This document shows positions 16,553 to 24,239 of a stretch of DNA of 41,975 nt, piece by piece. Under the pieces are notes generated by a model. The model ran no database searches, was not told the origin of the DNA, and saw only the letters and a program-made list of their open reading frames with translations. The DNA lies in the IMG/VR virus record IMGVR_UViG_3300025400_000035, positions 1 through 41,975 of that record; one strand, given 5' to 3'. The position numbers and the translations under genes are program-made. Source of the DNA: a virus. Position 1 is the stretch's first letter. Every line of letters begins with the position of its first letter.

Positions 16553-17521
16553 ATGAGAGAACGAGACGACTTAGCGGTTATTATATGCCACTTTAATTGG
16601 TGTGGGTATAGAAGAACTGATCAAAACCTATTTAGATTTTTACGACAAATGGCGTCTCTGGGTATAGAGGTATACGGAGCTGAAGCCTCCTTAACTGGAG
16701 AATTTGTAACTCAAGGCCTTGAAAACTGGAAGCATATTAAAGCTAAGAGAGAAAACGTTTGTGTACAAGAAGAAGCATTACTTAATATTGCAGAAACTTT
16801 AGTACCAGAAAAATATACTAAGTTAGCCTGGATAGATCATGATATATTATTCATGAACCCTAACTGGTATGATGTTGCCTCTCTTGCATTGGATGAAGTT
16901 AATATTATACAGTTGTTTGAAGACTGTTATTGGACAGATAGCCGTGGTAAAGCATTTTTAGGTGCAAAATCTATGCTTAGTATAGGAGAGTTAACAGAAG
17001 AATTAGTTGATACACGTAAGCCTATTATACCTGGTTATGGAGCTGGTCCACAAACAGGTTTTGCATATGCAGCAAGAAGAGAGCTATGGCAAGAGGGTGG
17101 TAAGCTTTGGCCGTATAACTTTTGGACTGGAGGCGATAGAGCTCAACTATTTGGTATTGTAAGTCCACACCCTACAGAAGCTTCTTTAGTCAACTCCTAC
17201 CTTAAGGACTCTCCTAACTTTGGTCCTTATTTGGAATGGAAAGAAAAGTTTTATAACTTTGCAGAAGGTAAAACTGGTTTTGTAAAAGGTACTGTTTATC
17301 ATGAATACCACGGAGAGCTTGCAAATCGTGGTTACGGAACTGGTCAAAAAAGAAATAGTGAAGCAGGGTTTGACATGGAAAAAAACATCTATATAAATGA
17401 ATCCGGTTTATTAGAGTTCTGTAATCCGCCGCATTGGTGGTATGAAAACATAGAACAGTATTTTAAGGATAGAAAAGAAGATACTTTTGAATCGGATAAA
17501 ATAAAGATAGTAGACTTTTGA
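16553..17521 (+). CDS. GT-A fold glycosyltransferase-like protein
   Basis: This 322-residue protein resembles nucleotide-diphospho-sugar transferases. The first strand (LAVIICHFNWCGYRRTDQNL) leads to KYTKLAWIDHDILFMNPNW, where Asp95-His-Asp97 is a DxD metal site. A later acceptor segment includes GYGAGPQTGFAYAARRELW, FWTGGDRAQLFG and an aromatic stretch near the C-terminus (NPPHWWYENIEQYF). No signal peptide is present. It is preceded by a late octamer and followed 15 bp later by the spanin-like gene. Its acceptor is unknown; a surface or virion glycan is suggested by the presence of several other late transferase genes in the window. Confidence 0.68.
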   Translation: MRERDDLAVIICHFNWCGYRRTDQNLFRFLRQMASLGIEVYGAEASLTGEFVTQGLENWKHIKAKRENVCVQEEALLNIAETLVPEKYTKLAWIDHDILFMNPNWYDVASLALDEVNIIQLFEDCYWTDSRGKAFLGAKSMLSIGELTEELVDTRKPIIPGYGAGPQTGFAYAARRELWQEGGKLWPYNFWTGGDRAQLFGIVSPHPTEASLVNSYLKDSPNFGPYLEWKEKFYNFAEGKTGFVKGTVYHEYHGELANRGYGTGQKRNSEAGFDMEKNIYINESGLLEFCNPPHWWYENIEQYFKDRKEDTFESDKIKIVDF

Positions 17522-17523
17522 AG

Positions 17524-17531
17524 CATAAATA
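17524..17531 (+). promoter_or_regulatory. Late-promoter-like octamer CATAAATA
   Basis: It lies 5 nt before the ATG at 17537 and overlaps the end region of the upstream transferase transcript. It is mirrored by the same octamer before the convergent gp16-like gene. Confidence 0.5.
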
Positions 17532-17536
17532 TTAAT

Positions 17537-18481
17537 ATGAAAAGATTCGGATTACTATTAACAATATTTTTAACTAGCTGTACTATCGGATTAAAAACAC
17601 CTGATGCATTTAGTAACAGTCCTACCACAGAAATAGGTAAGAAAGCAGTTGCTGTAGTTAAGGCTGAAGATAGTCAAAAACAAGTTGACCAGTTAGCTGA
17701 AGCTAATAAAAAAGTTGAAGCTGCTCGTCAAGAAATGGAAATGAAGTATAATGCTGCAAGAGAGCAGCTGCAAAAATCATATGATGATTTAAAGAAGAAG
17801 GACGACGAAAACTTTGCAAAGATTGGGGAATTGAACTATGGTGTATATATGGTTACTCAAGAGAAAAAGAAACAAGACATGAATACTCTTGTTGCACATT
17901 TACGCGCTAAAGAGATAATGAATCGTACCGATAAGTTAACACCAGAACAAAAAGCTGTTATTACAACAGAGATTAATAAAGAGAAAGCTTTAACTATTGA
18001 TCAACTTTACACCAAATATAATGGTGCGGTTGAGTTAGCTATTGTACAAAAACAAGCTTTAGATAATGCTCAAACAGTAATCGATCAACAAGAAAGAGAA
18101 AAGGCAGCTTTAAGAGAAGCTGAAAAAGTAACACTTAATAAACTACAAGCTGAAAGAAATGCTGAAATAGAACAGATTAAAAAACAAGCTGCTGATCAGT
18201 TAGCACTAGCTAAAGCTGCTCAAAAAGCAGAACTCATTGCTTTAATGGTGAAGGCGTTAATCGGTGTCGGGATACTATTCTTAGTACTTGCTATACTTTT
18301 AAAGAATATTACAATGGGTATTGGTTCAATACTATCTCTTGGTCTAGCCTATGTTGCTGCTACTATTGAAATGTGGATAGTAGGTGCTTCTTTAGGTGGT
18401 ATTGTACTAATAGCTATATTAATAGAAGTACTTAAGTCGAAGAAGAAGGCGGCTGCAGCTGCGAATCAGAAATCTCAATAA
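17537..18481 (+). CDS. Lipoprotein with coiled coil and C-terminal TM segments; candidate u-spanin
   Basis: The 314-residue product begins MKRFGLLLTIFLTSC: a basic start, hydrophobic core and LTSC lipobox, predicting cleavage before Cys15 and lipidation. Thr follows Cys, so there is no Asp-type inner-membrane retention signal. Residues 40-235 are charged and helical, with heptad stretches at 45-92 and 175-230. Two or three hydrophobic segments follow (about 239-256, 259-280, 283-299) before a Lys/Ala tail. A lipidated N-terminus plus a C-terminal membrane anchor is the architecture of unimolecular spanins, which join outer and inner membranes in the last step of lysis. Known examples are shorter and have one anchor. 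Late promoter use fits. The function is inference. Confidence 0.5.
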   Translation: MKRFGLLLTIFLTSCTIGLKTPDAFSNSPTTEIGKKAVAVVKAEDSQKQVDQLAEANKKVEAARQEMEMKYNAAREQLQKSYDDLKKKDDENFAKIGELNYGVYMVTQEKKKQDMNTLVAHLRAKEIMNRTDKLTPEQKAVITTEINKEKALTIDQLYTKYNGAVELAIVQKQALDNAQTVIDQQEREKAALREAEKVTLNKLQAERNAEIEQIKKQAADQLALAKAAQKAELIALMVKALIGVGILFLVLAILLKNITMGIGSILSLGLAYVAATIEMWIVGASLGGIVLIAILIEVLKSKKKAAAAANQKSQ

Positions 18482-19022
18482 CTTCATTAGTTACATTAGC
18501 GGTCTTGTTCTTAACTTTGCCGGTTAACTGTGCTATCATTTCTTCTCTGGTAGCAACTAGTATATTGGTGTTACCAGCTGGCAAGTTAAGGTAACCGTCA
18601 TTCTTGAGGCGTTGTATTTCTTTTTTACCTTCTATTTCTAGTTTTTTAAGCTCTCTTGCAGTTTCAGCTTTTTGATTTTGTAAATGCATTTTGTTTACTG
18701 TTTCAATAGCTCCGGTACTAGCGGCTATTAAACTTGCTAAACTAGCCATCATTTCTGGGTCTCCGGTGGCAACAGTTAGCTTTTGTAGTTCCATTATGCT
18801 CTTTACACTATTTTGCACAAGCTCAGCTGAATGCTTTGCTACAAACTCTTTCATCTCTTCATTAGTCTTTGGGATAGTTACTTTTACTTCTTCAACCTGT
18901 GCAGAGTTCTTACTAACTAGTTCCTTATCTTCATTATTCAATCCTTCAAGAAACGAATCGATTTTATTTAATACGTCTTGATTGTTATCTGCAGTGTTAT
19001 CCGGTAAAGGTGGTTGATTCAC
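18432..19022 (-). CDS. 16: Small terminase subunit (T4 gp16-like)
   Basis: This 196-residue protein is likely the small packaging subunit that recognises DNA and stimulates the large terminase. By memory comparison with T4 gp16, SIMELQKLTVATGDPEMMASLASLI parallels its [24 protein letters not shown], a conserved helix pair follows, and the later NTNILVATREEMIAQLTGK parallels NATVFMGSPTELMDEIG. The first 75 residues are acidic and the centre is a coiled coil, as in the family. The start codon is GTG at 19022, with CATAAATA 5 nt upstream. Its 3' end overlaps the spanin-like gene by 50 bp in the opposite direction. The order differs from T4, where gene 16 directly precedes gene 17. Confidence 0.66.
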   Translation of the reverse strand: MNQPPLPDNTADNNQDVLNKIDSFLEGLNNEDKELVSKNSAQVEEVKVTIPKTNEEMKEFVAKHSAELVQNSVKSIMELQKLTVATGDPEMMASLASLIAASTGAIETVNKMHLQNQKAETARELKKLEIEGKKEIQRLKNDGYLNLPAGNTNILVATREEMIAQLTGKVKNKTANVTNEVIEISDSQLQPPSSST

Positions 19023-19027
19023 TATAA

Positions 19028-19035
19028 TATTTATG
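19028..19035 (-). promoter_or_regulatory. Late-promoter-like octamer CATAAATA
   Basis: It lies 5 nt before the GTG start of the gp16-like gene and supports that unusual start. Confidence 0.5.
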
Positions 19036-19042
19036 GCAAGCG

Positions 19043-19070
19043 TTGATTTATCAATATTATACGTTATACT
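19043..19070 (+). promoter_or_regulatory. Sigma70-like promoter for dUTPase-gp44 unit
   Basis: TTGATT (19043-19048), a 16-bp spacer and TATACT (19065-19070) lie 8 nt before the dut ATG. It has no late octamer, consistent with early or middle expression of replication genes. Confidence 0.6.
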
Positions 19071-19078
19071 ACCTCATT

Positions 19079-19636
19079 ATGTTTCCTGTTACTATTAAAT
19101 TTGTTAAAACACATGAACTAGCTGTGTTACCGAAGTTTAATCATGCTGACCCTTATACAGGGGATTCCGGTATTGATCTTACAGCTGTAGAGCAAGTCAC
19201 TGTACCTGCTAAAGGTTATGCTGTAGTGCCTGTAGGTCTTAAGTTAGGTTACTTAACACCAGGCTATTGGATCCGGGTAGAGGGCCGTTCTGGTGTAGGT
19301 TTTAAGAAGCATATCTTTCCTCATTTCGGTATTATTGATAACCCTTATAGAGGAGATATGGGTATCAAGCTTTATAACTTCGGTACAGAAGACCAAACGT
19401 TTAAGGCTGGGGACAAGATTGCACAGCTTATTGTTTACCCTCTTATACAAGCCGATATTGAGTGGACAGACCAAGTAAGTGAAACTACACGTGGTGAAAA
19501 AGGTTTCGGTTCATCAGATAAATCAGCCAAAGCTGATGAAGTGTATAATAAGAAAATGGGTAGTGTTACACCAACTGAAGTTGAAATAGTAGCAGATCCA
19601 GATGGCGGCTTTTCAGTAAAACCAAAAAAGAAATAA
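19079..19636 (+). CDS. dut: dUTPase
   Basis: The trimeric enzyme hydrolyses dUTP to dUMP and pyrophosphate, keeping uracil out of DNA and feeding dTMP synthesis. I choose the ATG at 19079 (185 aa); the upstream in-frame TTG at 19043 overlaps the promoter. All five family motifs are visible: DSGIDL (29-34), EGRSGVG (68-74), GIIDNPYRGDMGI (84-96), GDKIAQLIV (111-119) and RGEKGFGS (138-145). About 40 residues follow motif 5, longer than usual, ending in a Lys-rich tail. Its TAA overlaps the gp44 ATG by one base (TAATG), so the two replication genes form a unit. Confidence 0.95.
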   Translation: MFPVTIKFVKTHELAVLPKFNHADPYTGDSGIDLTAVEQVTVPAKGYAVVPVGLKLGYLTPGYWIRVEGRSGVGFKKHIFPHFGIIDNPYRGDMGIKLYNFGTEDQTFKAGDKIAQLIVYPLIQADIEWTDQVSETTRGEKGFGSSDKSAKADEVYNKKMGSVTPTEVEIVADPDGGFSVKPKKK

Positions 19637-20580
19637 TGTCAATCAACGAACAGTTAATGAATATATGGGTAGAAAAGTATCGGCCAACTAAACTGGCCGA
19701 TATGGTTTTATCTGAGTCTTTGCGTGCGTACATAGAAGAATGTAAACGTAAAGACGAAATACCTAATATGTTGCTAGTAGGTAATGCTGGTACTGGAAAG
19801 ACCACATTAGCGAAAGTGATTATAAATGAAATACTAGATGCACAGTACCTTTACATTAACGCAAGCGAAAAGAACGGTATCGACGAAGTCCGTACCTCTA
19901 TTCTTACATTTGCTCAAACTAAAAGCTTGGATGGCAAAATTAAGGTTATCTTTCTCGACGAGTTTGACAACTTTACTGATGCGGGTCAAAGAGCTCTGCG
20001 TAATGTTATGGAAGAATATGCCGGTAATACCCGTTTTATCCTCACTGGCAACTACCTACATCGTATTATTCAACCGATCCAATCCCGCTGTCAAGTTTTT
20101 ACTGATTTTACTCCTCCTATTGGAGAATACGCTAAGCGAGTAGGTCATATACTTCGTACCGAAAAGATACAAGTGGGTAAAGATCAGATAGAAAAAATTA
20201 AAGAAGTTATTCGTTATCATTACCCAGATCTACGTAGGATTATTAACTATATTCAACGTAGCGTGGTTGATAGTGTATTGTCTATTAGTAATACGATTAA
20301 TAACGAGGGATTCGCACAGGAGATCTTGGATAAAACTGTGAACAAAGAAGACCTTACGTCTATACGTAAATTCGTTATAGAGTCGGAACAAACCTTTGGA
20401 AACGACTATCCTAAGTTAATGAAAGATCTGTTTAATGCAGTATACAAGAGCTCTATTTCAGAAGATAAAAAAAGACTTGCATTGCTGCAAGTCTCTGAAT
20501 ATCTCTATCGAAGCGCTTTAGTAATGGATCAAGAAATTAACTTTTTTTCTTGTCTTATTGCTTTAGCTTCCGTGGTGTGA
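19636..20580 (+). CDS. 44: Sliding clamp loader ATPase (T4 gp44-like)
   Basis: This 314-residue AAA+ protein loads the replicative clamp onto primed DNA together with gp62. It begins in typical fashion with IWVEKYRPTKLADMVL, then Walker A GNAGTGKT (49-56), Walker B FLDEFD (106-111), sensor 1 FILTGN and the SRC motif at 150-152, whose Arg acts in trans on the neighbouring subunit. T4 gp44 has 319 residues, nearly the same. The C-terminal helical collar domain follows. The gene is coupled to dut by a one-base overlap and shares its sigma70-like promoter. Its last 18 bp overlap the convergent gene. No gp62-like gene is visible in the window. Confidence 0.94.
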   Translation: MSINEQLMNIWVEKYRPTKLADMVLSESLRAYIEECKRKDEIPNMLLVGNAGTGKTTLAKVIINEILDAQYLYINASEKNGIDEVRTSILTFAQTKSLDGKIKVIFLDEFDNFTDAGQRALRNVMEEYAGNTRFILTGNYLHRIIQPIQSRCQVFTDFTPPIGEYAKRVGHILRTEKIQVGKDQIEKIKEVIRYHYPDLRRIINYIQRSVVDSVLSISNTINNEGFAQEILDKTVNKEDLTSIRKFVIESEQTFGNDYPKLMKDLFNAVYKSSISEDKKRLALLQVSEYLYRSALVMDQEINFFSCLIALASVV

Positions 20581-21912
20581 GTGTTTAGCTTTAATTTGCT
20601 CTTTTTTCTTAGCATCATGCTCTCTACCAGCTTGTTGTAAAGCTTTGAAATCAGCACCGTATTTCTTTTTACCGAGGTAAGCTTGAAGTCCGGATTCATC
20701 TTTCATTTTCATTTTAGCTTCTTTCATTGTATCGCATTTACAAACATTTTTACCGCAGATAGGACATACTTCTTCTGCAATAGGACCTGTGGTGTTAATC
20801 ATTTTTTTACCACCAACCTCTATTTCATCTCCCTTTTTAGAATTATGTAAAGCGCCTGTCAATGCATTACCGCCTTCTTTTTCTGTGGATTGACTACCAG
20901 GGAAATGACCGAATACTGCTTTGTAATCCTGCCCTGCTTCGGCTGGAAACTCTCCGTCATCCATATACCACATTTTATTATCCGTTGCGGTTTTTGCTCT
21001 ACGGGGATCATTATTATACTGTTTTAAATTATGAGCATAAAGATTGTGCCAGAGCTTATCTTGAAACTCTTCCCAAGACAATCCTGGTTTCATTCCAGTT
21101 AAGCAATCTTTGAAAAACGGTTTATTATAATTTGCTGGTAAAGAATTTACAAATGCATCAATCTTAGCTTCGTCATCATTTGCTACATTTTCTTCCTCAG
21201 ATTGAATTGGAGGATTACCTGTTGATTGATCCCCACCATCTCGGGAACCAACACCACCGCTCATTACACCTACGTCTTCAGTAAGAATATTAAAATAAAG
21301 ATCTTCTAAGAGAGCTTGTGACTCGTTAATAGTTTTGGCTTTTTGCATGCCTTTTACTTTTGGTGGTTGCATATCATTATGTTTGTTAGAGTGGGCAAGC
21401 TTTGTATTTTTTGTAGCTAACTCGTAATCGCCTTTTTCAACGCGAGTTTGCTTTTTCATTGACTTAGTTTGTTCGTTAGTTGCTTTACTTTTAAATTCTT
21501 TTTTGCCTTCAGCTGTACGGTCTCTCATATCTTTTTGACCTTCTGGTACAGGGGGTAAGTTTGCTCCGGTCTTTACTTCTTCTAAACAATCGACGGGAAC
21601 CGTGACTAAGTTACGCCAAAAACCTGGAGAAACTTCTTCATAGCAATCAGCAAGACCAGCTGGTGCTTTATCTGCACCTTCAGCACTATATCTTGCACCA
21701 GCACTATAGCTGTGTAGTTTACCCACTCTAATGTTATTACCAGTACTGATAATATCTTTAACACGTTGTTTAATGTTTTCACCCAGCTGCTTAAAACTAT
21801 CCATATTTTCATAGCCGGTTTTTAATTTAACCACGTCGCCTACGAGAAATCCATTGCCTTGAGTTTCGCGGTAGGCCTCCTGGAATAAAGAGTCAAACTT
21901 ACTGTTTTTCAT
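20563..21912 (-). CDS. Phage protein with CPICGKNVCKC cysteine cluster
   Basis: I do not recognise this 449-residue protein. It opens FDSLFQEAYRETQGNGFLVGDVVKLKTGYENM, a small beta-rich region reminiscent of an SH3-type barrel, and contains a Lys/Thr-rich disordered segment (about 120-200). Further on is an acidic/Asn stretch, a globular patch rich in aromatic residues (FFKDCLTGMKPGLSWEEFQD), then CPICGKNVCKC near residue 385, a possible zinc-binding cluster. The C-terminus is a basic helix with HSHHGS at the end. It is convergent with gp44 (18-bp overlap) and divergent from the baseplate unit. AGTAAGTA lies 10 nt before the start, suggesting late expression. A virion or core protein is possible. 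Confidence 0.6.
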   Translation of the reverse strand: MKNSKFDSLFQEAYRETQGNGFLVGDVVKLKTGYENMDSFKQLGENIKQRVKDIISTGNNIRVGKLHSYSAGARYSAEGADKAPAGLADCYEEVSPGFWRNLVTVPVDCLEEVKTGANLPPVPEGQKDMRDRTAEGKKEFKSKATNEQTKSMKKQTRVEKGDYELATKNTKLAHSNKHNDMQPPKVKGMQKAKTINESQALLEDLYFNILTEDVGVMSGGVGSRDGGDQSTGNPPIQSEEENVANDDEAKIDAFVNSLPANYNKPFFKDCLTGMKPGLSWEEFQDKLWHNLYAHNLKQYNNDPRRAKTATDNKMWYMDDGEFPAEAGQDYKAVFGHFPGSQSTEKEGGNALTGALHNSKKGDEIEVGGKKMINTTGPIAEEVCPICGKNVCKCDTMKEAKMKMKDESGLQAYLGKKKYGADFKALQQAGREHDAKKKEQIKAKHSHHGS

Positions 21913-21922
21913 ATAATGATAT

Positions 21923-21930
21923 TACTTACT
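21923..21930 (-). promoter_or_regulatory. Late-promoter-like octamer AGTAAGTA
   Basis: It lies 10 nt before the ATG at 21912, in a 38-bp divergent gap shared with the gp25 promoter. Confidence 0.35.
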
Positions 21931-21935
21931 CCCTC

Positions 21936-21943
21936 CCTAAGTA
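21936..21943 (+). promoter_or_regulatory. Late-promoter-like octamer CCTAAGTA
   Basis: It lies 7 nt before the gp25 ATG and probably drives the baseplate unit through 28.4 kb. Confidence 0.4.
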
Positions 21944-21950
21944 TTTTACA

Positions 21951-22388
21951 ATGCCATCCATAAGTTTTACAGGTTTACAAAAGGTAAATGTAAGCAATAA
22001 CTATACTTACTCGGATTTACATCTAGACTTTAGCAACCCTATTAATAAAGATTTAAAAGCAGATTATGATGAGGCTGCTATTAAGAACTCCATTTATTCA
22101 TTATTTAACACATTACCCGGTCAAAGCTTATTAAATCCTACTTACGGATTAAACTTAGTTAAATACTTGTTTGAGCCAGTGACAGAAGACAATGCTAGAA
22201 ATATAGGTAATGATATAGTTACGGGATTGTCTTTGTACGAACCAAGAGTTAAGGTATCTAATGTTAATATACGTTTAAACTCTGACGAGCAAAGTTATTA
22301 CATTGAATTAAATATAATAATGCCATACCTTAATAAAGTCATTAACGTACCTGGCACCCTAACTAGAACCGGATATACTATTTTATAA
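21951..22388 (+). CDS. 25: Baseplate wedge protein (T4 gp25-like)
   Basis: This 145-residue protein belongs to the gp25/W family that forms the inner baseplate wedge and nucleates the sheath. T4 gp25 has 132 residues. The family features here are an N-terminal strand, the helix AIKNSIYSLFNTLPGQSLLNP, the glycine-rich NPTYGLNLVKYLFEPV, and the conserved YEPRV (near residue 98) followed by alternating hydrophobic strands. It begins the baseplate unit gp25, gp6, PKD protein and nucleotidyltransferase fusion, with very tight spacing (one base to gp6). gp25 next to gp6 is a common arrangement in aquatic T4-like phages. Confidence 0.9.
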   Translation: MPSISFTGLQKVNVSNNYTYSDLHLDFSNPINKDLKADYDEAAIKNSIYSLFNTLPGQSLLNPTYGLNLVKYLFEPVTEDNARNIGNDIVTGLSLYEPRVKVSNVNIRLNSDEQSYYIELNIIMPYLNKVINVPGTLTRTGYTIL

Positions 22389-22389
22389 A

Positions 22390-24231
22390 ATGTCAACAAC
22401 CTATACAGATGCATCAGCTCTAAACATTCAACCGAACGAATACGTTGCGTTTGATGCTACAAATCTTAGAGACTTCATGCGTACCCGCTTAACACAAAGC
22501 GGCTTGTTTACAGATCAGTATCTAGAAGGTTCTAATCTTAATGCAATAAACAGCGTTATTGCATATGCTTTCCATACGTTTATGTTTTACCTAAACAAGA
22601 CTTCTTCAGAGTCTATGTTTAGTGATGCCCAGATTTACGAAAACATTAACCGTGTAGTAAAGATTATAAACTACTCCCCTATAGGCATACAAACCTCTAC
22701 AGTCACGTTTGATTGCTCTGCAACAGCTGATCTACCAATAGGCTCATATACAATACCTCGTTACTCTTTTGTCAGGGTTAATAACTCACCTTATACATTT
22801 AATACAGATGTTACTTTTACAAAAACTTTATCAACCGATCAATATATACCTAATGTAGGCAATCAGGTTATAATGTATCAAGGTAAGTGGACGGAGTACC
22901 CGCTTTATATAGCTCAAGGCACAGTAAACGAAACAGTATTCGTTGCACCTGGTAGTGCGGTGTATGTAGATCACTTTAATATTGATGTATATGTACAGAG
23001 TGCTGCAACTGGTAAATGGACACAATGGATTCGTACAGAATCGTTGTACCTACAAGGGGCAACAGATACAACTTATGAAGTAAGGTATAATGAAAGTCGT
23101 AACTACGAACTTAAGTTTGGTAATGGTATAAACGGTCAAAAGTTAAACCCTAACGACGTAGTTGCAGTTTACTATCTACAGTCTTTAGGTACAGGTGGTC
23201 AAATCGCAGCTAATGCTCTAGCAGGTTTACCTGCAGTACTATACAATACTGCTCAGTTTAATACTATAAGCAATGATGTATTTAGCCCTGATTTACAGTA
23301 CTTAGATGATAATAGCATCACTTACCTCAAGCTTAGTAACGCTAATCCATCTACAGCTTATACGGCTGCTGAAAATGCAGATAGTATTCGTGCCAATGCT
23401 CCTGCAGCTTACAAATCACAATATAGACTAGTAACTGCAAACGATTATAAAAACTTTGTAAAGAGTACATTTAGCGGTATCATACAAGATGTAGTGGTGT
23501 TTAACAATAATGATTATGTTAACAACCATTTACGTTATTTGTATAATATTGGTTTAACTAACCCAAATCAAGATAATAGAGTACTATACAATCAAGTTGC
23601 GTTCTCTACTTCGTGTAACTTTAACAATGTATACATTTATGTATTACCTCGTGCTACACAAGCCAATACTAACAGCTACATCAACTACTTAACACCTGCA
23701 CAAAAGTCTCTTATTACTAATGCTGCATTAAACAAAAAGACTCTTACTTCAGACATTATAGTAATGGATCCAGTTTATAAAACAGTTACTATAGGTTATA
23801 GCAGTAAGACTGGTGAAGATATTAACACTATTATTAATAATACAAGATTGACAGTTACGTTGGAACGCACAGCAAAGATTTCTACCCAACTTCTACAAAA
23901 TCAAATAACTGGTATTATTACCGCGTTTTTTGATCCAACAAAGCTAACATTAGGTTATAATATAGACTTAATAAGTCTAGCTGCTCAAATCGAAAGTATA
24001 CAGGGTGTTAACCAAGTATATACACAGAGATTAGATACTGGAGAGATTGTACAAGGGGTATCTCTAGTGATATGGAATCCTTCTTATCCGGACAACGATA
24101 TTTCTATTGCTACTAAAAACTATCAGTTATTAGACTTCCAAGCTCTGTATTTAAATGATATTAACAATGTAACCAATCGCATTATTGTATCGACCGATGT
24201 TTCTCAAGATACATCAGTTATTAACATTTAA
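22390..24231 (+). CDS. 6: Baseplate wedge protein (T4 gp6-like)
   Basis: This 613-residue protein matches T4 gp6 (660) in size and context. It forms the wedge ring that joins the hub and the periphery and transmits conformational change. The N-terminal region has FDATNLRDFMRTRLTQSGLF and a helix AINSVIAYAFHTFMFYLNKT typical of gp6/J-type wedge proteins. The middle has ESRNYELKFGNGINGQKLNPND, the phrase found in this family, and YRLVTANDYKNFV. The C-terminal half includes repeated beta segments. It starts one base after the gp25 stop. The family assignment is strong. Confidence 0.9.
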   Translation: MSTTYTDASALNIQPNEYVAFDATNLRDFMRTRLTQSGLFTDQYLEGSNLNAINSVIAYAFHTFMFYLNKTSSESMFSDAQIYENINRVVKIINYSPIGIQTSTVTFDCSATADLPIGSYTIPRYSFVRVNNSPYTFNTDVTFTKTLSTDQYIPNVGNQVIMYQGKWTEYPLYIAQGTVNETVFVAPGSAVYVDHFNIDVYVQSAATGKWTQWIRTESLYLQGATDTTYEVRYNESRNYELKFGNGINGQKLNPNDVVAVYYLQSLGTGGQIAANALAGLPAVLYNTAQFNTISNDVFSPDLQYLDDNSITYLKLSNANPSTAYTAAENADSIRANAPAAYKSQYRLVTANDYKNFVKSTFSGIIQDVVVFNNNDYVNNHLRYLYNIGLTNPNQDNRVLYNQVAFSTSCNFNNVYIYVLPRATQANTNSYINYLTPAQKSLITNAALNKKTLTSDIIVMDPVYKTVTIGYSSKTGEDINTIINNTRLTVTLERTAKISTQLLQNQITGIITAFFDPTKLTLGYNIDLISLAAQIESIQGVNQVYTQRLDTGEIVQGVSLVIWNPSYPDNDISIATKNYQLLDFQALYLNDINNVTNRIIVSTDVSQDTSVINI

Positions 24232-24239
24232 AGACATTT

